Assembly: GCA_033391075.1 (NCBI GenBank) | Contig: JAWPMV010000001.1 | Location: forward strand, 434,001 to 498,000 | Direction of reading: 5' to 3' | DNA from: Bacteroidia bacterium | Lineage (GTDB): Bacteria > Bacteroidota > Bacteroidia > J057 | DNA: 64,000 bases | Shown here: piece after piece, positions 1 to 8,037 of the stretch | Layout: every line of letters begins with the position of its first letter | Position numbering within the stretch: position 1 is the stretch's first letter | Notes under the pieces: generated by a model | Told to the model about the DNA's origin: nothing | Database searches by the model: none | What the model saw: only the letters and a program-made list of their open reading frames with translations | Made by a program: the position numbers and the translations under genes

Positions 1-63
1 GTTAACCTTGACTCTCCTTATCATCCAAACTCTTCAGATGCTACAGTAGGGGAAGATGAATAA
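1..63 (+). CDS. C-terminal end of an unidentified protein (cut by window edge)
   Basis: Frame 1 is open from the left edge to a TAA at 61-63 and encodes a 20-residue tail ending ATVGEDE. A strong hairpin terminator follows 50 bases later, which supports a real gene end. The fragment is too short to assign. Since an alginate locus follows on the same strand, it may belong to that locus, but this is inference. Confidence 0.5.
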   Translation, partial: VNLDSPYHPNSSDATVGEDE

Positions 64-111
64 TTCCTAATAAGCTACTAAGTAATATGTATATGGAAAT
101 TAGGTTTCCAT

Positions 112-156
112 AAACGAAAAAAGGGGTGTCTATTTAGGCGTTCCTTTTTTCGTTTT
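112..156 (+). terminator. Rho-independent terminator after the left-edge gene
   Basis: Arms 112-130 and 137-155 pair almost completely (several G-U pairs) around the loop TATTTA. The 3' arm contains six consecutive T and is followed by TTTT. It separates the truncated gene from the beta-helix gene at 290. Confidence 0.75.
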
Positions 157-199
157 ACATAAATAAATTATGACCGCATCTCGACCCAATACCTAGCGT

Positions 200-245
200 G
201 TAATCAAGCTTTTTAATGAGCAAGCGACCAATTAGCCTTGATTAC
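200..245. repeat. Inverted repeat upstream of the beta-helix gene
   Basis: Arms GTAATCAAGCT (200-210) and AGCCTTGATTAC (234-245) are complementary except for one bulged base. It lies 45 bases before the start codon at 290 and could be a regulator site or a leader hairpin. No ATTGGT-type palindrome like those before susC is seen here, only an ACCAAT half site near 227. Confidence 0.3.
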
Positions 246-289
246 GAATGTTACTACTTGCCTGCTGACCAGGTTTATGCAGTTAGATT

Positions 290-2470
290 ATGAATGTTCA
301 TCGATTATCTTTTCTAATATTCAGCCTTTTTGGAGTCTATTTTACTCATGGACAAAATTCTTCTCAATTGATCTATTTGGATCAAGGTGAATTAACTTAC
401 GTTCCATTCGCCATGCAGGGGCAATCAAATGAGGTCAACACGATTCCCGATTTTTCTTATGCTGGTTATATGGGGGGAGGCGTTTCTCTTCCTACAAATA
501 TTCCAATTGCAGCTACAGTTAGTCCGGAGGAGGGAGAGGATGCCCGAAGAATTCAGGCCGCTATAGACCTGATTGAAGCGCTCGAACCTGATCAAAATGG
601 ATTTCGAGGAGTAGTATTGATTAAAGCTGGGCATTATAGTTTAGAAAACATTCTGACCATTAGAGCCTCTGGAGTTGTATTGAGAGGTGAAGGGCAGGGC
701 TTAAACGGAACAGTTCTTCATTCCAATCCCCGAATTTCTCATAATGTAATCAGCATTTTGGGGGCAGGGGGTGTTAATAAAGATCCTGCATCTGAGCAGG
801 CAATCACAACAGAGTACGTACCGGTTGGATCTTATTCTTTTGAGGTTGCGGATGCCTCGAACTATACGGTTGGAGATAAAATTCTGCTCACTCGAACACC
901 AAACCAGGCCTGGATCGATGAATTAGGTATGGATCAGTCAAGCTTATGTCAAGGATCCAGTGGGTGTAATGGCTGGACACCAGGCAGTTATGTTATTGAT
1001 CATGAACGAATGATAACAGCGATAGATGGAAATACTATTTCCATAGATATTCCCATAGTTGATGTTATGGAAGTAGCTTATGGTGGTGGGACAATTTCAA
1101 AAATTCAGTCATCAAGGCGAATCAGCCAGTGCGGCGTTGAAAACATGAGAATCCAATCTTTTTACAACAGTAATTCGGACGAATCACATGCCTGGACCGC
1201 GGTAAGGATAAGCGCCGCGGAACATTCCTGGGTAAAACAAGTAACCGGTCAATACCTTGCATATAGTACGGTCAATATTGATGATGCTAATTTTATAAGC
1301 GTTCAGGATTGCGCTTATATTGACCCCAAGTCTCAAGTTACAGGAGGTAGAAGGTATTCTTATGCAATTCAAGAGGGAATAGGCAATTTATTTCAGCGAT
1401 GTTATGCTATAGATGGGCGACACGATTTTGTGACGGGATCCAGAGTCACAGGGCCAAATGTCTTTTTAGATGGCTTGGCGGAGAGCGCCGAATCGGATAT
1501 CGGCCCTCATCACAGATGGGCAACTGGAACCCTCTTTGACAACATTCGAGGAGGTTCTACAAGGGTCTGGAATAGGGGGAGTTCAGGCACTGGACATGGA
1601 TGGTCAGGTGCTCAAACCATGTTTTGGAACATATCATCATACAAGGGAGAGTTTCGGGTAGATAGTCCGCCTGGTTCAATGAACTGGGGCATTGGCTGTA
1701 TAGGCACGAATCAGACCGGTGCAGGATATTGGGAAAGCTGGGGGACTAATGTACAGCCGAGGAGTCTTTATCTCCAGCAATTGAAGGATCGTTTAGGGGA
1801 AAGCGCAGTTGATAATGTTGTGATACCTGAGCAAAAATCCGGGGAAATTTATGATTTGCTGGCGAACTGGGCTGGTCAGGGAAACTTTTCAGATGGAGGC
1901 TTTAGTGGGGATATACCCAATGTGAGTTTTATAAATCTCACCAGCGCAATTGATGTGTCAAGCTGGGAGGGAGGTGATATTCAAGTAGCCGCGACAGATC
2001 GTGATGGAAGCATTCAAGATGTGAAGCTGCTTATCAATGGCGAACCCATTGGGAAAGACGAGGAAGCACCCTATATATTCACGGATGTAACTACTACGAT
2101 TCAGAATCTTTCTCATGAAATTCATTACCTGCAGACCATTGCTACAGATAATGATGGTAATACCAATCTTACTCGAGTGGCTATTATAGGAGGAGATCCC
2201 CCACCGCCACCACCCATGGAAGAGGAAGAACGCTTGGAAATACGCGTATTTCCAAACCCAACACCCAACAAGGAACTAACTATTGAAATGAAAGAGATGG
2301 GATTCTATACCGTCCGTATTTTTGACTTGTCCGGTCGGAAGATAGATCAATTTACGTTTGAAGGAATCGACTATCAGTTCATCGGTAATAATATAGCTGC
2401 TGGAATTTATATTCTGGAAATTCAACATCAGGATGAGATCCTCTTTAAAGAGAAGTTAATGATTCGGTAA
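290..2470 (+). CDS. Secreted parallel beta-helix (pectate-lyase-like) protein with Ig-like and T9SS sorting domains
   Basis: 726 residues. An N-terminal signal peptide (residues 1-21, cleavage near THGQ) is followed by a region rich in short beta-strand repeats typical of right-handed beta-helices (about 60-520), an Ig-like domain (about 545-630, ATDRDGSIQDVKLLING), a proline linker, and a T9SS type A sorting domain (about 650-726, RVFPNPTPNKELTIEM). The core carries the striking motif SDIGPHHRWATG (S402 to G413), followed by NRGSSGTGHGWSGAQ. A conserved His/Arg/Trp cluster of this kind suggests a catalytic or uronate-binding face. The first half resembles pectate-lyase-type folds, but no CAZy family can be named from sequence alone. 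Position directly before susC suggests a role in cutting, modifying or binding alginate or a related uronate polymer outside the cell. The function is unproven. Confidence 0.75.
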   Translation: MNVHRLSFLIFSLFGVYFTHGQNSSQLIYLDQGELTYVPFAMQGQSNEVNTIPDFSYAGYMGGGVSLPTNIPIAATVSPEEGEDARRIQAAIDLIEALEPDQNGFRGVVLIKAGHYSLENILTIRASGVVLRGEGQGLNGTVLHSNPRISHNVISILGAGGVNKDPASEQAITTEYVPVGSYSFEVADASNYTVGDKILLTRTPNQAWIDELGMDQSSLCQGSSGCNGWTPGSYVIDHERMITAIDGNTISIDIPIVDVMEVAYGGGTISKIQSSRRISQCGVENMRIQSFYNSNSDESHAWTAVRISAAEHSWVKQVTGQYLAYSTVNIDDANFISVQDCAYIDPKSQVTGGRRYSYAIQEGIGNLFQRCYAIDGRHDFVTGSRVTGPNVFLDGLAESAESDIGPHHRWATGTLFDNIRGGSTRVWNRGSSGTGHGWSGAQTMFWNISSYKGEFRVDSPPGSMNWGIGCIGTNQTGAGYWESWGTNVQPRSLYLQQLKDRLGESAVDNVVIPEQKSGEIYDLLANWAGQGNFSDGGFSGDIPNVSFINLTSAIDVSSWEGGDIQVAATDRDGSIQDVKLLINGEPIGKDEEAPYIFTDVTTTIQNLSHEIHYLQTIATDNDGNTNLTRVAIIGGDPPPPPPMEEEERLEIRVFPNPTPNKELTIEMKEMGFYTVRIFDLSGRKIDQFTFEGIDYQFIGNNIAAGIYILEIQHQDEILFKEKLMIR

Positions 2471-2861
2471 AAAATAGCCTTCAAAAAATTTGGTAACAGA
2501 TCGAGTAGATCATAAGTAGGCTGTTTCCAGGGCATCGATATGTACCCTTAGACCTATCCCAAGCCTTCTAATTCTCGATTATTCACCAGTAGAATGCTTA
2601 GTAATGGGAAAAGTAGCAAATTTTATTTGCTTATAAATTTGTATCGTTCTAAATTGGTTAACCAATTTATATTTTCTTTGTATTAAGATAATTTGACATC
2701 GATTGGGTAAGAGCTGAAACAGGATTAAAAGCTAATGCCTTTTTCGTTTTTTCTTTATCCGAGCTAAGAATTTAAATAAGATTGTTTCAATGAATTAACA
2801 TGTTAAAGAGGACAAAATTGATTGGACATTATCGAATCGATTGTTTTATAAACTACTATAA
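2471..2861. other. 391-bp intergenic control region of the susCD operon
   Basis: No gene is seen. The region holds a -7-like box and a perfect operator palindrome (listed separately), then about 190 bases of AT-rich leader before susC. No convincing terminator hairpin was found for the upstream beta-helix gene, so read-through into susC cannot be excluded. Confidence 0.5.
2634..2668 (+). promoter_or_regulatory. susC promoter -7 box and GntR-type operator
   Basis: TAAATTTG at 2634-2641 matches the Bacteroidota -7 consensus TAnnTTTG exactly; no good -33 TTTG lies at the usual distance. Ten bases downstream begins the perfect 18-bp palindrome AAATTGGTTAACCAATTT (2651-2668), which would cover the transcription start. 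Apart from its two central bases it equals the E. coli UxuR/ExuR operator (AAATTGGTATACCAATTT). Repression by a FadR-subfamily GntR regulator, relieved by a uronate intermediate, is inferred. Confidence 0.65.
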
Positions 2862-5800
2862 ATGAATAATCTACTAGAAAATTTTATTGAACCTAGCAAG
2901 AAGTTGATGGGACTCTTTGTCCTATTTATAAGCTTGTCTACCCTGAGTGTAAATGCACAGGTCATTACCGGTAAAGTCTCAAATGAAAACGGCGAGGCTT
3001 TATTTGCAGCGACAGTTGTTGTTCAGGGAACTACTACTGGTACAACTACCGATGCCAATGGTAATTTTAGAATAGAAGCTTCCTCTGAGGCCGTGTTGCG
3101 GATTTCATATGTAGGTTATGAAACGCAAACCATTCCTGTGAATGGGCAAACCAGCTTTAATATCACCATGGTTGAGGAAACAAAAGAATTAGAAGAAGTT
3201 GTCGTAATCGGCTACGGAACTGTTCAAAAGAGTGATGTTACGGGAAGTGTATCTTCGGTAAAAGCTGATGAAATTCAAGCTTTCCCATTATTGAATGCTG
3301 GCCAGGCACTTCAAGGTCGTGCGGCTGGAGTGGTTGTTCAAACACAAAATGGTGGTGAGCCCGGCGCGGATATTTCTATTCGTGTTCGAGGTAGTTCATC
3401 ACTTAATGCAAGTAGTGACCCACTTGTTGTGGTCGATGGTTTTGTAGGAGCTTCTTTCCCTCAACAAAATGACATTGAGTCTATAGAGATATTGAAAGAT
3501 GCTTCTGCCACCGCAATCTATGGATCAAGAGGATCTGGAGGAGTTATCCTGGTAACTACTAAGAAAGGTAAGTCTGGAAAACCGACCTTAGAGTTTAATA
3601 CCAGTTATTCTTCTCAGGAGACTACCAATAGATTGGACTTACTGGATGCAAACGGATTTGCTCAATATCAAAACATGATCCGTACGAATGCCGGAGATTC
3701 TCCATATGCTCAGGGAACTGAAAACACAGACTGGCAAGACGAAATTTACAGAATGGGAAGTACACAAAACTACCAATTGTCAGTTTCGGGAGGCAGTGAT
3801 AATGTAAACTATTATCTATCTGGTACCTTTTTTAATCAGGAAGGAATTGTTGTTAATTCTGACTTCGAAAAGATCCAGTTTTTAGCAAATATAGATGCAA
3901 CCGTAGGTAATAGGTTGACAATTGGAATGAATAGTGTTGCTAGTAGAAGTGAGCAAAATGGGGTTTCAACTCAATCGACCGGAAGAGATGCTATTGGTTC
4001 TGTTAATGGAGGAGGAGATGATGTAGTCGCTTTGGCTTTTAGATTTGCACCTGACGTTGGGAGATTTAATGATGCAGGAAATTTCTCTCAAAATACAGTA
4101 GGAGACGATATAGAAAATCCCTGGGCTGTAGCTACTCAGATTAGGAACCAAACCAAATCAGATAATGTTAGAACTAATATGTATGCTGATTTGGAAATCC
4201 TGAAAGGGCTGAACTTTAAAACTACCCTGGGTTACAGAACTCAAAACAGCACAGAAGGTTATTTTAAACCACAGACCTTTGTGCTTTCAGCGGGTGGAGC
4301 GTTTTTAGAATCCGTAAAAAGAACACGCCTACTTAATGAAAATTACCTAACCTATACGACACCCATTGGTCAAGGTAATTTAACCGCTACGGCTGGTCAT
4401 TCTTATCAAAAAAGTACTACCGAAGGGCTAGAAGCCGGCGCAAGAGAATTATTGACAGATGTCTTTTCCTGGTATAACCTGGAAGCCGGTCAGATTGATC
4501 AACGCACCATTGATTCACGTTTCTCTGAATCTGAAATAGAATCGGTTTTCGGGCGCGTTAATTTAGACTGGGCAAACAAATACTTGCTTACCGCTACCGT
4601 TCGTCGGGATGGTGCGTCAAACTTTGCTGCAAATAATAAATATGCAATTTTCCCTTCTGTTGCAGTTGGATGGAAGATTTCAAACGAAAATTTCTTAGTC
4701 AATAACACTAAGCTTTCTAACCTCAAATTAAGAGCGAGTTATGGGTTAACGGGTAATCAAGCCATCGGGCCTTATGAATCACTTGCTATCTTTAATGTTC
4801 AGCCACCTAGTGTAGTTGATGGACCATTTGGGGTAGAACTGGCTCGTGAAGCAAACCCGGATTTAAAGTGGGAAACCTCTATTCAAACAAATATTGGAGT
4901 GGATATTGGTTTGTTCAATGATAAAATCACGCTTAGCGCAGACTATTATAACATTGACACAGAAGACCTTTTAGCGATAGATAGAGCTTCAAGTTTTTAC
5001 TTAGGAACAACGGACTTAGATGTCCTGAGGAATGTAGGTTCTATTAATAATAATGGGATTGAGCTTAGCTTAAGTTCAAACAACATTAATAAAAAGGATT
5101 TTAGATGGACTACTAACCTCAATTTTGCTAGAAACAGAAATGAAGTAGTAGAGTTATCTGGAGGTACAGAAATTATAGGTAGCGGTGCTCCTGGTTATTT
5201 CTCTGGTGCTACCACCTATATTTTACGAGAAGGAGAGGCCCTGGGTCTATTTTGGGGCTTAGATTATCAAGGTGTATATCAGGGAGGCGATATTCCTGCA
5301 GGTACAGCCTTGAAAGGAGTGTCTTTCGATGGAAATGGCAACCCAATACCCGGAGAACCCTTGTTTGCTGAAGTAGCCGATGAAGATGGCAACTTTGATG
5401 GTGTGATTGACGACAATGACAGACAGATAATCGGTGACCCAAATCCTGATTTCACCTTTGGTATTGCGAATACGTTTACGTACAAAAATTTTGACTTAAA
5501 TATCTTCTTCCAGGGAGCAGTAGGCGGAGAAATTTTCAACCTGACAGCTGTTCAGTTATATAATGGCGACAGCAATGGCTTAACAGATGTTTTAAATTCC
5601 TGGACGCCAGAAAATACAAACACTAATATACCCCGAGCAGTTATAAGAGGGAGAGAGCGTTCCTCTCGTTTCGTAGAAGACGGAAGTTATCTACGACTGA
5701 AGAATGTAGCTTTAGGATATAGCTTGCCTACGGGAATGTTGGAAAAAATAGGAATAGGTTCTGTTAGGCTATCTGTTAGTGCTCAAAACATACTTACGTT

Positions 5801-5948
5801 CACTAATTATTCCGGATTAGATCCAGAGGTAAGTTACTTTGGTAGTGGAGGAGAAAACAGAGGAGATGATAATATTATTGTAGGACATGATTTTGGTAAT
5901 TATCCTAACCTTAGATCAATTACTGTTGGCCTTAATTTAAAATTCTAA
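2862..5948 (+). CDS. SusC/RagA-type TonB-linked outer membrane transporter
   Basis: 1028 residues, a usual length for SusC. A signal peptide (about 1-32, ending VNAQ) is followed by a carboxypeptidase-D regulatory-like domain (about 33-110, ITGKVSNENGEALFAATV), the SusC signature VVVIGYGTVQKSDVTGSVSSV (near 110-130), a TonB plug (about 130-235, with DPLVVVDGF and SATAIYGSRGSGGVI), and a long 22-strand barrel ending in aromatic GLNLKF. It imports oligosaccharides across the outer membrane with the SusD lid encoded 21 bases downstream. Placement between a beta-helix protein and PL7/PL6 alginate lyases makes alginate oligomers the likely substrate. Transcription is probably controlled by the operator at 2651-2668. 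Confidence 0.93.
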   Translation: MNNLLENFIEPSKKLMGLFVLFISLSTLSVNAQVITGKVSNENGEALFAATVVVQGTTTGTTTDANGNFRIEASSEAVLRISYVGYETQTIPVNGQTSFNITMVEETKELEEVVVIGYGTVQKSDVTGSVSSVKADEIQAFPLLNAGQALQGRAAGVVVQTQNGGEPGADISIRVRGSSSLNASSDPLVVVDGFVGASFPQQNDIESIEILKDASATAIYGSRGSGGVILVTTKKGKSGKPTLEFNTSYSSQETTNRLDLLDANGFAQYQNMIRTNAGDSPYAQGTENTDWQDEIYRMGSTQNYQLSVSGGSDNVNYYLSGTFFNQEGIVVNSDFEKIQFLANIDATVGNRLTIGMNSVASRSEQNGVSTQSTGRDAIGSVNGGGDDVVALAFRFAPDVGRFNDAGNFSQNTVGDDIENPWAVATQIRNQTKSDNVRTNMYADLEILKGLNFKTTLGYRTQNSTEGYFKPQTFVLSAGGAFLESVKRTRLLNENYLTYTTPIGQGNLTATAGHSYQKSTTEGLEAGARELLTDVFSWYNLEAGQIDQRTIDSRFSESEIESVFGRVNLDWANKYLLTATVRRDGASNFAANNKYAIFPSVAVGWKISNENFLVNNTKLSNLKLRASYGLTGNQAIGPYESLAIFNVQPPSVVDGPFGVELAREANPDLKWETSIQTNIGVDIGLFNDKITLSADYYNIDTEDLLAIDRASSFYLGTTDLDVLRNVGSINNNGIELSLSSNNINKKDFRWTTNLNFARNRNEVVELSGGTEIIGSGAPGYFSGATTYILREGEALGLFWGLDYQGVYQGGDIPAGTALKGVSFDGNGNPIPGEPLFAEVADEDGNFDGVIDDNDRQIIGDPNPDFTFGIANTFTYKNFDLNIFFQGAVGGEIFNLTAVQLYNGDSNGLTDVLNSWTPENTNTNIPRAVIRGRERSSRFVEDGSYLRLKNVALGYSLPTGMLEKIGIGSVRLSVSAQNILTFTNYSGLDPEVSYFGSGGENRGDDNIIVGHDFGNYPNLRSITVGLNLKF

Positions 5949-5969
5949 ATCAATAAAAATTTTCTCAAG

Positions 5970-7520
5970 ATGAAAATATATAAGATTTTATTTACGTTGA
6001 TATTTGCCCTTTCAAGTGTGGGATGCTCCAATTTGGAAGAGGATGCAATAAGTCAATTGGAGCCGAGTGAGCGGTCGGTAGATTTGGAAATAGTCGAAAC
6101 TACTGTTGCGGGTGCTTACGGCCATTTAGATGCGAGAGCATTTCTGTCCAGAGCACTGGGCTTGACTTTAATGTTGCGTTCAGATATGGTAGATATAGGA
6201 AATCCTTCTACTAATGCTGAAAGAGTTGAACATGATCAATTTACCTTATCCGCTAGCAATCCTCTGATCTTAAACATATCAAATCCTGAAAGAAGTTTCT
6301 GGCCTCGACTTTATCAGATGGTAAGAGGTGCCAATGAAACCCTTCGGGAACTTGAGGTTTTGGATGAACAAGCTCCTGGGGTGAAGGAAGAGATAACTGC
6401 TAGAGCACGATTTATAAGAGCATTTGCCTACTATCATTTGGTAAGACTTTTTGGAGATGTTCCCTATTTGGATGAAACAACTACTACCGCAGAAGCATCT
6501 GTAGCAGCAAGAACCTCTGCTGATGCCGTTTATGAAAGCATCATTGCCGATTTGGAATATGCCAAGCAATGGCTACAGGATTCAAGAGCCAATAGGGCTA
6601 TTCCTGCTAAATCAGCTGCTAGTGCTTATCTGGCAAGTGTGTATCTCACCAGAGGAGAATATCAAATGGCATACAATGAAGCTACTGATATTATCTCCAA
6701 GGCAGGAACGTATAACCTCGCATTGGAACCAGATTATCGTAACATTTTCCATGCAGAAAATACTGATTTTTCGATAGAACCCATTTTTGTAATAGACTTC
6801 GTTGGAACCAATATTAATGATGAATCCAGAGACTATCTGGCTGCATTTACAGGTTTCTTTGGTCAAGGCACCTATTATGCTTCAGGCGGATGGTCTGTAA
6901 TGGTACCTGCTCAAGCAGTATATGATACCTGGGATGATGGAGACTACAGAAAGTCAGTCAATTTTGATGCTGAGGCAGTTGATAACTCTGGAAATGTAAT
7001 TCCATTTACCAATTATTCTAGCCTGGACGGTAGAAACGCCAATCGCCCACATATTTCGAAGTACACTGCCATGGCTGGCGATTTGCCACAGGCCAATACT
7101 AGCGGAAGGGATTCTCATTCCAATTATCAATTGATGCGTTATGCAGAGGTGCTCTTAATCGCTGCTGAGGCTGCTGCTGAATTGGGTAATACCACAGAAG
7201 CTGCTCAGTATGTCAATATGATTAGGGAAAGAGCAAGAAATGGTGATGGTACAGCTGCTCCAAGTGCTGTACCCGCAGACATTGCATCAGCTACTGTTGA
7301 AGACGTACTAGAAGAAAGGAGATTAGAGTTGGCCTTTGAGCAGAAAAGATGGTACGACATTGTCAGAAGAAGAATGGGAGATAGCGTATTTGGGCCAAAT
7401 GGTTTTGAAACTGAGCTCCAGGGCACGCAAAACTTTGATCCATCCAGAGATTACTTGCTACCCATTCCACCTTTAGAAATAGCAAACAATCCTAATTTGA
7501 CCCAAAATCCTGGCTACTAA
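5970..7520 (+). CDS. SusD/RagB-family surface glycan-binding lipoprotein
   Basis: 516 residues. The lipobox ends in SVGC with the lipidated Cys at position 19. The acidic stretch just after it (SNLEED) resembles the Bacteroidota surface-export signal. The body has SusD TPR-type helices, for example ARARFIRAFAYYHLVRLFGD near 145-165, and the C-terminal hallmark LEERRLELAFEQKRWYDIVR followed by YLLPIPPLEIANNPNLTQNPGY. It caps the SusC barrel and binds substrate at the cell surface. It starts 21 bases after susC, so the two are one operon, closed by a 17-bp hairpin at 7617. Alginate as ligand is inferred from the neighbouring lyases. Confidence 0.93.
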   Translation: MKIYKILFTLIFALSSVGCSNLEEDAISQLEPSERSVDLEIVETTVAGAYGHLDARAFLSRALGLTLMLRSDMVDIGNPSTNAERVEHDQFTLSASNPLILNISNPERSFWPRLYQMVRGANETLRELEVLDEQAPGVKEEITARARFIRAFAYYHLVRLFGDVPYLDETTTTAEASVAARTSADAVYESIIADLEYAKQWLQDSRANRAIPAKSAASAYLASVYLTRGEYQMAYNEATDIISKAGTYNLALEPDYRNIFHAENTDFSIEPIFVIDFVGTNINDESRDYLAAFTGFFGQGTYYASGGWSVMVPAQAVYDTWDDGDYRKSVNFDAEAVDNSGNVIPFTNYSSLDGRNANRPHISKYTAMAGDLPQANTSGRDSHSNYQLMRYAEVLLIAAEAAAELGNTTEAAQYVNMIRERARNGDGTAAPSAVPADIASATVEDVLEERRLELAFEQKRWYDIVRRRMGDSVFGPNGFETELQGTQNFDPSRDYLLPIPPLEIANNPNLTQNPGY

Positions 7521-7616
7521 TTGGGTGAATAATGTTTAGCCGTTCTAGATATTTTCTAGATAAAAAATTGGAACCGATACTTCGTTTGTTTGGTTCAATC
7601 ACATACTGAAATCAAA

Positions 7617-7654
7617 TACTTTAGCTGTTTCTTCCTTAAGAAACAGCTAAAGTA
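7617..7654 (+). terminator. Hairpin terminator of susCD
   Basis: A perfect 17-bp stem (7617-7633 with 7638-7654) encloses the loop CCTT, about 100 bases after the susD stop. A clear T-run is lacking, so termination could be partial; as a stable 3' end it could also protect the susCD message. Confidence 0.6.
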
Positions 7655-7890
7655 AAGGTTTCAGAAAAAAATACTCCTCGCTTAATAATAAGGTTTTAGG
7701 TTCAGGCGCTAGTTAATCCATTGCTGAATTACGCTTTGCAGAAAAAGCGAGCATTTTGTGCAATATCCCAATTACAAATAAGACCTTTTGACGATTATCT
7801 ATTTCTTGAAGAATGTCCTTTAAAGGACTAATACCTGATTTTTCGAAGAAAGATGAAGTATGGCACTATTAATTTTTGTATTTTAGTAAA

Positions 7891-7919
7891 ATTGGTAAAC
7901 CAATCATTGGTTATCCAAT
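7891..7919 (+). promoter_or_regulatory. Tandem GntR-type operators before the PL7 alginate lyase
   Basis: ATTGGTAAACCAAT (7891-7904) is a palindrome with half sites ATTGGT and ACCAAT; ATTGGTTATCCAAT (7906-7919) is a second copy with one mismatch. Their centres are 15 bases apart. The half sites and 2-base spacer equal those of the susC operator, so one regulator probably controls both transcripts. Confidence 0.65.
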
Positions 7920-8037
7920 TTTGGAATTTGCGGATACTACTCAGCTGTTCATTTTTATAGTAAACTACGCTGTTATTAATCGTTTTTTTATTCAAGTTTT
8001 TGATATTATTCTTAGACATTTTTCAAAAAATTTAATT

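Larger units (their letters stand above)
7521..8037. other. 517-bp gap between susD and the PL7 gene
   Basis: It holds the terminator at 7617, then a stretch without recognisable features (about 7660-7860), then promoter-like TAATTTTTG at 7870-7878 (one base longer than the -7 consensus) and two operator palindromes at 7891-7919. The reading frame of the lyase stays open back to 7876, but that stretch encodes no signal peptide and overlaps the operators, so it is treated as leader. Confidence 0.55.

Noticed and set aside
7876-8037. N-terminal extension of the PL7 gene
   Set aside because: It would cover the operator palindromes and put 54 residues before the signal peptide; ATG 8038 is preferred.
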